Shown piece by piece: positions 13,217-22,999 of a stretch of 64,000 bases of DNA. Numbering within the stretch: position 1 is the first letter of the stretch; each line of letters starts with the position of its first letter. Source of the stretch: Apteryx mantelli. Lineage: Eukaryota; Chordata; Aves; Apterygiformes; Apterygidae. The stretch covers positions 2,740,001-2,804,000 of the forward strand of contig NC_089990.1 in assembly GCF_036417845.1 (NCBI RefSeq). The letters run 5' to 3'. The notes under the pieces are model-generated. The model ran no database searches. It was given only the letters and a program-made list of their open reading frames with translations, and was not told where the DNA came from. Position numbers and translations under genes: made by a program.

Positions 13217-13829
13217 AAGATAAATCCAGCAAAATTCCTAACAGTGGGTACATACAACCAACCTGCCCTTTTAAAAGAAATGTTTGTATTTCATTTAAAA
13301 ACATGATTACACTTTTATTTATTTATTTTTCAAAACTGACAAAATAAAATTACATTTGGGAAACAACAGATTTCCAGCTCTTAGGTTTTTCATGAAAATA
13401 TCTCACCTTCTTTATAAAAGCAACCCACAGAACCACTGGAATGTTTAACACAGTTATTTGTTTTGAGACCTCCCCACTTTAAGAAACCATACAACACATA
13501 CAAGGGTAAAATTAAAATCTGAAGTCTGTAAGCATGACTTACACAAAAAGGGACACACTGACAGAAGTCAAAAGCTACCACCACTTATTCTTTCCATGTA
13601 CCATACAAACTATTACAATCACAAAATTTAAAAACAATGATTTTTTTTTGTTTTGTTTTGTTTGTTAGGGATTTAATTCCCAAGTAACCGAGATGAAGAT
13701 GTTCCATAATTAAATTCATGCTAAAAAAACCTGCATTTATAAAATAGTTGATAAAAATATTCCTCTCTGTTAACAATACAGCATGGAGGTACGGATACCA
13801 AATGATGGAGATATAGGGCAGGGTTAACA
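13195..13829 (-). other. HMGN1: HMGN 3' untranslated region
   Basis: It runs from the stop codon at 13830-13832 to the predicted cleavage site, about 630 nt, and is AU-rich with a poly-T/TTTG tract near 13,640-13,665 on plus. A long AU-rich 3' UTR is usual for HMGN mRNAs. The end is inferred from the polyadenylation signal, not from transcript data. Confidence 0.6.
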
Positions 13830-13877
13830 TTACTCGGACTTGGCTTCCTTATCATCAGATGCTTCAGCAGCTGGTGC
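13830..13877 (-). CDS. HMGN1: HMGN exon 6, coding part
   Basis: Encodes APAAEASDDKEAKSE and the TAA stop (13830-13832). The acceptor CTTTTATAG lies just 5' of it on the minus strand. This short acidic C-terminus is the HMGN1 type; mammalian HMGN5 would carry a much longer acidic repeat region here. Confidence 0.93.
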   Translation of the reverse strand, partial: APAAEASDDKEAKSE

Positions 13878-16800
13878 CTATAAAAGTGTTTGGGAAGAAT
13901 AGATATATTATTTTTAATTCTAATCGGATTCCATTCTAACAAGCATCAAAGAGAGACTAGCTTGTAAGCACACACGGACAAACATTTTATGTAGCTAGAC
14001 AAGAACGCACAGCTACTGCAGAAAATATTAATACAACAAAGTGTTGGCTGATAATTCTTGAAATTAAACACAAAAGAGTATTAATCAATGATCAAGTTAA
14101 TACTGGAATGTTAAAAAAACAAAGAGGCAGAAGTTTGGAACATAGATTAGATTAAGATCAATCATATGCTAGGCAAAGTTGAAGTCCTCATCTCCGTAAT
14201 CACAGGGATGTATAAGAATTACATGTAAAACTGTGATACTTGTCTATTGTCCAAACTTCAAGGAAAATGGTTCTCACCCCTGTTTTCTATAAACATATCT
14301 GCTATTAGTTTTTAAGTCAACTCATCAGAATTGCAAAGTTCCTGTCAAAGATACTTTGAAGTACATTAGCCCCATATTACTTTTTTAGCAGAGAAACTTT
14401 TGAATTAGTTTTAAGAATGAAAGAGTAAGTTACCCATTAACCATATAATGATACTCAACACATGAAGAAAGATCACTTAATCAAAAGCAACAGAGAGTGC
14501 AACAGGCTTGTCTATCCCTAAAACAGCAACGGGGGCCTGTAGCAAACATTGCACTTCTACTATTAGCAAGAAATCTGCCAGGAAAAGGCCATAAGGAGAT
14601 GACTGAAGTTTGTGGCTAGTCCTAGAAAACAGTAGCTCTTAGGTAAGTAGTTGATGCATTGAGAACCTGTAAGAAAGAGGCTTGTAGATGAAGAGACAAG
14701 ACCAAGTTTTATTTCGCAGAACTTTTGTTGAATTGTTCTGACGCGAAGAATTGTTTTAAAGAATTGTGTAAAACTTAAGACCAGATTTCTGGCACAGAAC
14801 CAGCCCGTGCTGAGCAGAAGAGGCAATCCAGCAGTCCAGAGAGGATATGCAAAGTCAGCTCAGGGCTGGAGAGCAATCCTACTGAGCTCTATTGTTCCCC
14901 AAATATTCTGCATTGCTCTTGTGCCAACCCAGGCAGGGACCCTAGGATACCACAGACCACCTGTGGAAGGGCTCTACCACATAGCAGGGATGTGTCTGAA
15001 GGAGAACGCTATTCTTGCAGGCTCCCTTTGAGAGTTGCCCTGCGCAGACACTGCAGCTGATCTGTCTTTACATGAGGGCAGTGAAACACACCACCTTCTG
15101 ACAGGGAGGCCCAATCATTAGTTCCTGCAGATGCATTACCAATACATCTGTGTTTACTCCCACGTTTACTGTAGCTAAAGTACCTCATTAGTTTTGGTAT
15201 CTCCATTTTCAGAGTGGTTTTCTTCTTTAGCATCCTCTTGTTTAGTTTCATCTTTGCCTTTGGCTCCTTTCTTCCCTTTTGTTGCTGCTTTTTTGTCCTC
15301 CTTTTTATCATTTGCTGCTTTTTCTTTCTGTTAAGAAAGCAGACCATGATATCGTAAATATGATTTCCACCTTTTACATCTGCGTATGCACATTCTCAAC
15401 TCTAAAGCTGTCGGCACAACCTGCTTCTGCTCACTGAACTTCCCACTGACAAAGATGAGGTGAAAGTTTCTATGGAGAAGTACTTTCCCTTCTATTCTGC
15501 TCTGAATGTGCTACTGGGAAGTACATAATATAAAAGCAATCATGGCTGGGGTTAAAAGAATTCCCATTTTAAATAGGCTTTCAATTAAATTAGCTAAAAA
15601 ACGTCAGAGTTGAACTGGCCCGTAGTTCTGCTGTGCTGCTGAAAGGCATACCAAAGAACAAAAAGAACATGTGCAACCCGTGGAAATACCAGAACACTTC
15701 AGATGTGCTATTAATGCCAATCTAGAAAAGTGTAACGAAGCTGAAGGACCTTCCCCTCCCCTGCCAGAAATATTCCTTACTATAATAAACCATGTACATG
15801 GTACACAAGTCGGGGCTCAACAGCATCACTTCAATAACAAAGGAAACTTTGCAGTTATTATTTAAGTGCAGTTTCTTATATGGCTGATCAGGCTAAATCA
15901 AAACAAAACTCGATGCTACAGCTTCTGTAGTAACAGTTTTCTATATGGTGGGGTCAAATCCTGACCCCTCTACAGCATCAAGACTCTCCTTAGCTTCACT
16001 TCTCAGGATCTGCCTCTTGCTGCCAATAACTGCACTAGGCAAACTAGCTTGTTCCTTGCGTGGTTAACCTAGCGCCCTATAAAGGGACGGTAAATATCTG
16101 CAAATTACTAGTCACAGGTAAGTGGAGATAAACAGGTAGTTACTAAATCATATATATATATATATATATTCTTTGGAGATGGAGTTGCCCTAATGACTAG
16201 AAGTTATAAAAACAAACAAACAAAGTACAAGGCCTGGGAAGATAGCTATCACAGTAACACCGGCACCGAAGCATCGCAGCGCCGTTTGGCAGTGCCGAGA
16301 TTCGGAAGTGCAGCGCTGCTGCGGCAGGGGCTGCTCCCTGCCACCCGAGCGAAGCCTCGAAGGCACGCGCAAGCCGTCCGCCGCGAAGGGCTCCTCCAGC
16401 GGCGCCGGCGCGCTCCGGATTCACGAGCACGCGTCAGTCACGTGCTCTTCCAACATAAGCCACAAAGGATTTGTAAAGACTTGGGACTGTTTCAAGAAGG
16501 GTATCTTCTCCCTCATCCCGTTAAAAAAGACAACAAATACTGACAGAGATAAAATTGTAATTTTCGGTAGCCTGCTCTTGGCTGGTAAAGCCCCTCTTTA
16601 AAAAGGATTCCAGAGGAGTCGCCAGGAACTGGCTTCCCCGAGACGGCTCTGAACGGGGAGGAAGCCTCCTGCACTGCACAGCGGGGAGGGAGGATCCCCG
16701 GATCTCTGCTCCGTGCGGCACCATCCAGGGCTTTGGGGGACAAACCTAAGGGCTATTCTGTAAGGGATCAAGCCTTCTTCCACAACCAAATGAGTCCAGG

Positions 16801-19800
16801 AAAAAATACCCAAGGAGATACTGTTATTTTTCAATTCCTGAGCTTCTTCCATCCTCTTAGCTAGTTCTGAGAGGTGTCACCAAGCCAATACCATTTTAAT
16901 AATTTTTCCAGAATAATTTTTCCATACTGATGGCAATATCAATACAGCAATAAGGTCATGTGTTTTATACAGTATTTCATTTTTTCCAGCTTTTTTTTTT
17001 CAATACAGATAAGTTTAAGAGGATGAAATCTATTTTTGCACACAAAAAACATTCAAAGAACCTGAAGGTTGCCAAGTTAAGCATTTGGGGGAAATAAGAA
17101 TTAAAGATGCCTGCACAGTTCCTGTTACATCCCCTTTTGCACAGATACTGATCTAGTATCAGATAGCAGTTTCTGAGAGTCAAAAATGCAGCTTCAGTGT
17201 CCTGGCTTCAAATCAGCACCTTAAATACAAGAGAAGAAACTCCTGCCAGGCCCCACGACCCCACGCGTCGCGCGGTGAGCAAGGAGCCATCCCAGCAGAA
17301 CTGAGCAGCAAGGCTGCATCGTGCCGCTTATGCGGTAAGGGACCGAATTCAGTTTTGACTTCTGAATGCTTACTTTTGCAACTTTAAAATTCTGTCAACA
17401 CAGGTCTTGTGCATAATCCCTGAGATGTTTCCATGAAAATAAAAAAGGCGAACTTGGAAAAAAAAAAAAATCCAACAAAGTGCATCATATGCAACTGCAC
17501 TGACCTCTGCCTGGGTCATCAGCAGAGGTTGAACTCGGGACCTTTAGATCCCCCAGCCAGCTCGCTCTCTACCACTTGGGCTAAAAGAGCAACTGGCAGC
17601 AGTAGGCTCCCATCTTCCAGGGGGACCAGCCACTAGAGGGAGATACAACACACGCTTTGCCAGCAGCTTGCGCCACAAGAATGCTGAGCAGCAGGATTCC
17701 TAGGTTCCCCCACCGCTCTGGAACGGGATCTAGCAATCAGGCTGCGCAACTAAGGCGCAGATGTGAAAAGCTTGCTCCGAACACCACTGCGACTGCATAG
17801 CTGAGATGCGGGGCCCCCCAAATGGAAAGCGGGGTCCTTCTTGTCCATTCCTCGTGACTTTTTTGCTGCTCCATACAGTAAAATGTGGAGGCAGAGTAGT
17901 TTTTGTCATCTAGAAGTCTCTGATGCCATGTCCGATTGCAAGGGCTTTCAAATGTGCAAAGAGGGACTCCTCGCTCTCAGCCAGTCATTCCCTTCTGTAA
18001 GTAAATGGTCTCTTGCACTTGTGCTTTGCCCATAAAACCATCCAAAACCATAAAGGAAAACGTATGCTGGGAACAGGCTAAAAAGAATTAGAAAGCTTGT
18101 TTTTTCCAGCAGCAAATGCCTGATACAATCTGGATATGTGTAGACAGATCTAACAGAACATGGCAAACGGTGACAGCTGGGAGAGTTGGTGGGAGAAGGG
18201 GACACAAAGAAATACCTCATGGATTCCAGAACTGTCCCCTTTTAAATTTCAAGTTTTTTCTCCAAAGCCCAAAGGAGCTTTAAATAGTTTATTTTTTAAC
18301 TATACTGTCAGATATGTCAATATTTTTGACATCTCCAAAAATAACCAGCCCAAGGAAGTGGATATGTAGAACTTTATCTCCAGTGATTAAAGTTTGATAA
18401 ACTGAGAACTAACTGAAAACAGTGTCTTTGAATGAAACTGTAACAAGAAACTGTAACTAAAAGCAGTATGTTCAATGCCTTCTCTAACTGAGTCTCTGAT
18501 CTCTATTCAAAGCATCATTTTCTCTACAATACATTATATGAAACTATAGAATGGCCTTGCAAGGCAAGCAGTAAAGTCTCACCACAACTGATTTAAAATC
18601 TGATCAGGTTGCCACATTCCTTCACTAGCAATCGGTAAAAATTATCTTTACATCTTTCAGTTTATTTTAACTCACATAATTCAATCTCAGTGAAAAATGA
18701 AATAAAAAAAATGAAGAAACAAAATCATTAGTTATGGACTTTTTTCCCCCCTGTGAACACCTTGAAGAAGAAGAGTATAACTTCAGTTCAAGATATCTGA
18801 AATAGTTACCTTAGGTGCTGCCTTTTTGGGCTTTGGCTCCGGCTTAGGCGGAGCAGGTTTCTGTACAAAACAACATAAGAAATATAGAGTCAGACGAACA
18901 CTATAAATGTTTTAGAAGTGTGTTTGTTACTTTTGAAAATTACTGAAACAAAAACTATTTTCGAGCTGTAAGCCCCATTCTAGTATAAGGCGTAAACATG
19001 TCAGAGACAAATTGGTTTGTTTTCTTATCCAAAACTATGTTTCCTCCTGTACGTTTCAGTGATTATGGTACAGACGTTGACTAGCAGTAGTAGGAGAGTC
19101 CTTCATCACTATGCCTGAGCATCACTGTCTGCTGTGAGCGCAAGCCTCTGTCAAAGACGAAATGTAACAGTAACATTTGCAGATAACTCAGTGTATGAAC
19201 ACATATCTTAGCGTTCTCTCAAATGAAATACTTCTTTTAAAAAAGTAACCATTATCCACTTGGCATTTCCAAGGTAGCTTAAAAAAGGGTTGAGTCCACT
19301 AAATGTCCAGTCTGTAGAAAAGGATGCCAAGCGAAACGGAGTCTATGTGAGACTGTGGCTTTGGGCTGAACCCTACTGCATGAAATACATTTACGCCCTG
19401 CAGGTCTCAGTTTACCCAGCCCAGTGGAGCCCTCAAAATCAATGGACAAAGTACAGGTGTAAGGTGAGAGTAGGTAATTTATATAGCTATGAGTAGGCAT
19501 CTGTAAGGAGAAGACCTACAGAGAACAAATCCATTTGAAACCAATATTCCTTGACTCTGGATACCTGCCGCATGCATCCAGATTGTATGTGAACTAACAC
19601 AGATGTTCTGTCTCACATGTAATATCTAGAAGTAAGCCTCTGATGTGCTGATACTGAAGACTTGGGAACATGGAGTAAGAATTTTACTTTTAAACAGTAC
19701 AATACTCTAACTGTGCCCCTCCACATATTATTGATAAATAATTTCTCTATAATTGTCCCCCAGAACACATATGACATGCAACGTCATATTAAATAAACAA

Positions 19801-21944
19801 GTAAAGATACTTACAGCGGATAGTCTAGCTGACCTTCTCTTTGGCTGCGTAAAGAAAGATGTGTCACTAAAATTCACAGAGCATATAAAGCAGCGCTTTC
19901 TCAGAACTGTAATGCAAAGTAATATGACGCATACACTATTTCATGATGGCCCATCCCAATTCTAGGTATTTTATGAAATTACGGACCTCATGGCAACAAC
20001 TTTCTAAAAGCGCAGCTTCATTCAAAGGTTCTCTCTCTATGCTGGCTTCTTTTTGCCATATTGAGGTGGTAAGTGATGAAGTTTCTCTACTTCCAGGTAC
20101 TGCGCCATTAAACCTCTGTCACTTAGCAAGCGACCATCACTCTGGAAGCTCCCGTCTCTGGCTCCGGAGCGGGAAACGCTGCTGCTGCGGAGCACAGCCT
20201 TCTCCAAAGCCGAGCGTGCCGGTCAGCAGAGCTCCAAGCTGCAGACGGCTTCGCAGCCGGGTCGAAGCTTCCAACGCGCATCTCGCGCGACAGACCAAGG
20301 CGCCGGACCATCCCGCACCCGAACGGCTCGTGTTTCGGCCCGCGAGACCCAAGCACGCGTCAAAACCTGCCCACGCGGCCCGGTGCCACCGCTGACCCTC
20401 CCAGGGGCCGCAGCAGCTCACGCAAGACGTCACGGAAGCTCCCAGCACAAGGGGCGAACCGCGACGCGGAACAACATCCTACCTCCTCCTTTGCCTCGCC
20501 TTCAGCTGGAGCCTGCGGAAGAAAAGCGGGAGACCACGTTACCGGCACGTCGTCGCTCTCCGAGGCGTCAAAAACTAAGGCGCCAACCAACGTGGAAGTT
20601 TGGGTGGCCACCGCCTCGCCTCATCACCCCCGCGAGGGGCCGCGCCGCGCCGCCCCGCCCCGCCCCGTCCCGTCGCCCCGAGAGGGGCCGGGGGAGACGC
20701 GAGGCGCCCGCCCGGCCCCAGCGCGCCCCTGCCCCCGGCGCCCGCCTCGCGGACTACGACTCCCACAATGCCACGGGCCGCCGGCGGCGCCGACGTCACG
20801 GCGTCGAGGCGTCCCCGCATTTAAAAAGTTCCCGCCAAATTACCTGCCACAACAAGGTCGTTGCCGGCCCCGCGCAAGGACAATGCCCCAGCGGCGCGGC
20901 GCAGCGCAGCGCGGCCCCCGCCCCGGGCGGCCGCTCTGGCCCGCTCGGCGCCGCGGCCTCGCCGAGTTCCCCCGTCACCACACACACACACAGACGCGCG
21001 CACACAACGGCCAGCTCCGGGCCGCCCGGCCCCGGGAGAGCCCGGCGGGCAGGGGGCGGCCGCGCCGCTCGCGGCCTTCGCAGCGGAGTGGCCGGGCCGC
21101 GCAACTGCGCCACGCCGCGCCCGTGAGGGCCGCGCGGGGCAGCTCCGCGCCGCTGCCGCCGCCGCCGGCGCTCCCGCGGCTCAGCGCCGCGCTGGGCGGC
21201 CGCGGCCCGGCCCTGCGGCCCCGGGGGGCGGCGGGCGCCTCCGCCAGCGGCGCTGAAGCCGCCGAGGAGGGAGCTCGCGGAGACGGCAGCCAAGCCAAAG
21301 TTACTAATTATGGTCGTGAATCCCTTCCCCTCTTTCCTTCAAGGACAGTTTCAAATTCTGCGCCGCCTAATGGCTCCAAATTACCATTGCACAACCATCT
21401 GGTATGACAAGAAGTGGGAGAAAAAAAAAAGGAGAACAAAGGCAAACGCAGGAGAAAGAGGCACCGTTTAGACCCAAATCCTCCCAGGGAATGGCCCAAT
21501 CCGCGCTAAAATGCCCCCGAAGATTAATGGGAAGGTTCTGGTCGTTCAGCCCTGGGCTTTTTGGAGCTCTTGGCGAAGCAGAGCCTTCCGTGCCTAGCGC
21601 TGCCTGCCTGTGTTCTCCATAGGGGCAGCAGCAGCACTATGGCTGTTTGTAATCCAGCATGGAGACACTGCTCAGCCTTCTCCTTGCAAACAAAACAGCC
21701 CAAAGTGAACTCACAGGCTCCCCTGCTCGCACAGGCGAGCCCAAACACACATTCTAACCACCTCCCTTCAGTTCCAGCTCCACTTTAGGACACACACAGA
21801 AAATTAAAAATGCAAAAACTCTACATACACACACACACATACACAAAAATTGCAGTTATCTTTGCAAATGCTTCTTTAATCTCTCCCCTTCGTTCCCCAT
21901 CTCGCTCCCCTATTTTTTTTTTTACTTACCTTTCTTTTGGGCAT
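13830..21944 (-). CDS. HMGN1: HMGN nucleosome-binding protein, six coding exons
   Basis: The joined exons (21944-21930, 20512-20483, 19844-19815, 18860-18810, 15327-15184, 13877-13830) encode 105 residues plus a stop. HMGN proteins bind nucleosomes, loosen higher-order chromatin and counter linker histone H1 in the nucleus. The protein starts MPKRK, part of the nuclear localisation signal, then an acidic APAEGEAKEE, then the nucleosome-binding core RRSARLSA (residues 18-25), which in this family contacts the H2A/H2B acidic patch. A proline/lysine segment, a Lys/Gly region and an acidic tail ending EAKSE follow. Size and tail are those of HMGN1, and the sequence agrees with my memory of chicken HMG-14 (not checked). 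All coding introns are phase 0 with GT/AG ends. The divergent SH3BGRL neighbour matches the mammalian HMGN5 position, so orthology to HMGN5 is possible despite the HMGN1 form. Confidence 0.95.
15184..15327 (-). CDS. HMGN1: HMGN exon 5 (chromatin-regulatory region)
   Basis: 144 bp, 48 codons, from KEKAANDKKEDKK through the KGKKGAKGK block to ENGDTKTNE. The acceptor is CTTAACAG and the donor GAG|GTACTTT. The ENG(D/E)TKT motif near the exon end is characteristic of HMGN1-type proteins, and the lysine-rich part corresponds to the region that interacts with histone H3 tails and H1. Confidence 0.94.
16150..16169. repeat. (AT)n microsatellite
   Basis: Uninterrupted alternating AT, 20 bp, inside HMGN intron 4. 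Confidence 0.9.
16257..16445. promoter_or_regulatory. Small CpG-rich patch in HMGN intron 4
   Basis: About 190 bp dense in CpG in an otherwise AT-rich intron. It holds a GTCACGTG E-box at its right edge (about 16,437-16,444). It may be an internal regulatory element or a relic of an inserted GC-rich sequence. Confidence 0.35.
17518..17597 (-). repeat. tRNA-derived sequence (SINE head or tRNA pseudogene)
   Basis: Read on the minus strand, TAGCCCAAGTGG followed by TAGAGAGC fits the pol III A box and D arm of a tRNA. AGGTCCCGAGTTCAACC about 30 nt further on resembles the variable region and B box (GGTTCGANTCC) with substitutions. The T-stem and acceptor stem no longer pair, so a functional tRNA is unlikely. 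The minus-strand sequence downstream ends in an A/T homopolymer near 17,459-17,470. A decayed tRNA-derived SINE or a retro-tRNA pseudogene fits best. Confidence 0.5.
17630..17642 (+). promoter_or_regulatory. CTCF-like site
   Basis: CCACTAGAGGGAG matches 12 of 13 positions of the CTCF core CCASYAGRKGGCR. It lies about 33 bp from the tRNA-derived sequence. Motif match only; occupancy is unknown. Confidence 0.35.
18810..18860 (-). CDS. HMGN1: HMGN exon 4
   Basis: 51 bp encoding KPAPPKPEPKPKKAAPK, the proline/lysine segment completing the nucleosome-binding domain. The acceptor TGTACAG and the donor AAG|GTAAC are present on the minus strand. Confidence 0.95.
19815..19844 (-). CDS. HMGN1: HMGN exon 3, nucleosome-binding micro-exon
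   Basis: 30 bp encoding PKRRSARLSA. It holds the invariant RRSARLSA core whose two arginines anchor HMGN proteins to the nucleosome acidic patch. Acceptor TTTACGCAG, donor GCT|GTAAGT. Confidence 0.96.
20483..20512 (-). CDS. HMGN1: HMGN exon 2
   Basis: 30 bp encoding APAEGEAKEE, the acidic linker before the nucleosome-binding core. Acceptor TTCCGCAG, donor GAG|GTAGGA. Confidence 0.94.
20753..20840. promoter_or_regulatory. Promoter-like cluster: ZNF143-type, CRE-like and E2F-type sites
   Basis: ACTACGACTCCCACAATGC (20753-20771) matches the ZNF143/THAP11 promoter element in 16 of 19 positions. GACGTCAC (20792-20799) is a CRE variant. TTCCCGCCAAAT (20829-20840) is a close E2F/DP site. TTTAAA just before the last could act as a weak TATA-like element. 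These elements normally sit within about 100 bp of a transcription start. The cluster lies about 240-330 bp 5' of HMGN exon 2 on minus but 3' of exon 1, so it may drive an alternative or antisense transcript. Confidence 0.5.
21827..21839. repeat. Short (AC)n run
   Basis: A short alternating AC tract just 3' of HMGN exon 1 in intron 1. Confidence 0.7.
21930..21944 (-). CDS. HMGN1: HMGN exon 1, coding part with start codon
   Basis: Encodes MPKRK and is followed by the strong donor GTAAGTAA. Five N-terminal residues ending at a splice site is the conserved arrangement of vertebrate HMGN genes, which fixes the start. Upstream sequence is AT-rich; the transcription start and 5' UTR structure are unresolved. 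Confidence 0.94.
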
Positions 21945-22160
21945 AGTTGCACCTTAATAGTTGATTGCAAAATATATAGATATAGATATATATAAAAAAT
22001 AAATGTAACCACCAAAAAACTGTTTCAACCGTTCTGCAAAATTGCCAAAAAAAAAAAACACGTATAAGGGACCAAGAGTTAATTGCAGCAGAAACTGAAC
22101 AAAAAAAAATCCCCCCCTCTTTATTGCAAACAGTAAAATACACCAACACGCAACCAAACT
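21945..22160 (-). other. HMGN 5' untranslated region, structure uncertain
   Basis: AT-rich sequence with an (AT)-rich run at about 21,972-21,995. On minus a T-rich tract followed by GGCAATTTTGCAG ends at 22034, a plausible splice acceptor, so a 5' UTR intron reaching into the CpG island beyond 22,160 is possible. If the leader were contiguous from the CpG island, it would contain an upstream ATG near 22,165. Confidence 0.35.
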
Positions 22161-22475
22161 GCATGAATGGGGAGCGCGAGATGGGTCCAGCCGGGGAGTG
22201 ATGGGCGCGGCGGCCAATGGGCGCGCGGGCAGCGGCACGGGAGGCGGGGGCCGGGGCTGAGGGGGCGGGGCCGGCGCCGTAGCGCGAGCGACGCTCACAC
22301 ACAGAGAGACGACGGCGCTACGCTGTCTGCGCAAGGCGGCCGGCCTAAAGCGCGCGGTGAATACGGCGCCCCGGCCTTGGCGGGGACGGCGGCGCGGGGC
22401 TGCCTTCCCGCCTGCGCTGCCGGCGCCCCACGCACGCAGGCGGCCGCCGCCGCCGCCGAGCGCAGCGCCCGCGGC

Positions 22476-22500
22476 GGGCGGGCGGGCGGGCGGGGGGGGG
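22476..22500 (+). other. G-quadruplex motif
   Basis: Five GGG runs separated by single C residues, the last extending to nine G. Fits G3+N1-7 repeated more than four times. It lies in the HMGN-side CpG island, on the strand opposite the HMGN RNA. Confidence 0.7.
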
Positions 22501-22844
22501 TGGAGGTGGAGGGGAAAGCGGGCGGCGCGGGGGGACGCGGCCGAGCCCCGCGCCCTGAAAGCGGCTCCAGCACGCCCGGTTGTGCCCCGGCAGCTGCGGA
22601 GCCTCCCTTCCCCACGTCCCCCCAGAGGCCGGGAAAGAAACTTCCCCGAAAGTTACCACAGGCGGCAGGACGATGCCCGCCCCGGCCCTTGCGCCCGCCA
22701 ACATGGCCGCCTCGGCAGCTGCACCTTCCCTCCCGCCGCAGGGGAGGCCGCTGCCGGCCTCCCCCTGCCCCCGGGGCGCCGCCGCGGCGCCGGCCGTGCC
22801 CGCTGCCGGGCCGGCCCGCCTCGGACCTGTTGGAAAGGGCCGGC

Positions 22845-22859
22845 GGGCGGGCGGGCGGG
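22845..22859 (+). other. G-quadruplex motif
   Basis: Four GGG runs separated by single C residues, same strand and island as the motif near 22,476. Confidence 0.65.
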
Positions 22860-22963
22860 CGGCCGCGGGCATATTCCTGCCGTGGCGCGGGGGTGTTTCT
22901 CGCAGGACGGGGGCCAGTGACTTGAGGGAGCTGCGGGAGCAACAGTGCTCGCACAGCCTGCCC

Positions 22964-22980
22964 GGGGGGGGGAGGGGGGG
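22964..22980 (+). other. Interrupted G run
   Basis: Nine G, one A, seven G at the outer edge of the CpG island. Can form a quadruplex; may also be prone to length error in assembly. Confidence 0.6.
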
Positions 22981-22999
22981 AGAGAAAAAAAATAAAATC

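Larger units (their letters stand above)
15328..18809 (-). other. HMGN intron 4
   Basis: The largest HMGN intron, about 3.5 kb. It carries an (AT)n run at 16150-16169, a small CpG-rich patch at about 16,257-16,445, a tRNA-derived sequence at 17,518-17,597 and a CTCF-like site at 17,630-17,642. No coding exon was found in it. Confidence 0.85.
20100..21300. promoter_or_regulatory. CpG island spanning HMGN exon 2 and intron 1
   Basis: Dense CpG over roughly 1.2 kb, with GC boxes and a (CA)n run at about 20,977-20,992. It begins 5' of exon 3, includes exon 2 and ends before exon 1, so it lies downstream of the start codon in the direction of HMGN transcription. Overlapping frames on both strands are compositional. 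It may be an internal promoter or part of one broad HMGN promoter region. Edges by eye. Confidence 0.75.
22160..22950. promoter_or_regulatory. CpG island 5' of HMGN, likely main promoter
   Basis: Very CpG-dense, with GC boxes (for example GGGCGGGG near 22,262), a CCAAT sequence near 22,213 and a YY1-like AACATGGCCGCC near 22,700. It lies directly upstream of HMGN exon 1 on the minus strand, the expected position for the promoter. Three guanine-run tracts are listed separately. Open frames here on both strands are compositional. Confidence 0.75.

Noticed and set aside
15009-15347. 112-codon minus-strand frame
   Set aside because: Only 15,184-15,327 is real, as HMGN exon 5. The rest is intron on both sides, with a clear acceptor and donor inside the frame.
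20360-20611. Minus-strand frame reading in phase through HMGN exon 2, apparently offering an alternative N-terminus
   Set aside because: The frame begins at a GTG, not an ATG, with a stop just upstream, and its 5' part is intron 1 ending in a normal splice acceptor. It is intron readthrough.
20383-21407. Long overlapping plus-strand frames of 247 and 271 codons
   Set aside because: They lie in a CpG island, are open in several frames at once and read as R/P/A-rich low-complexity protein with no domain.
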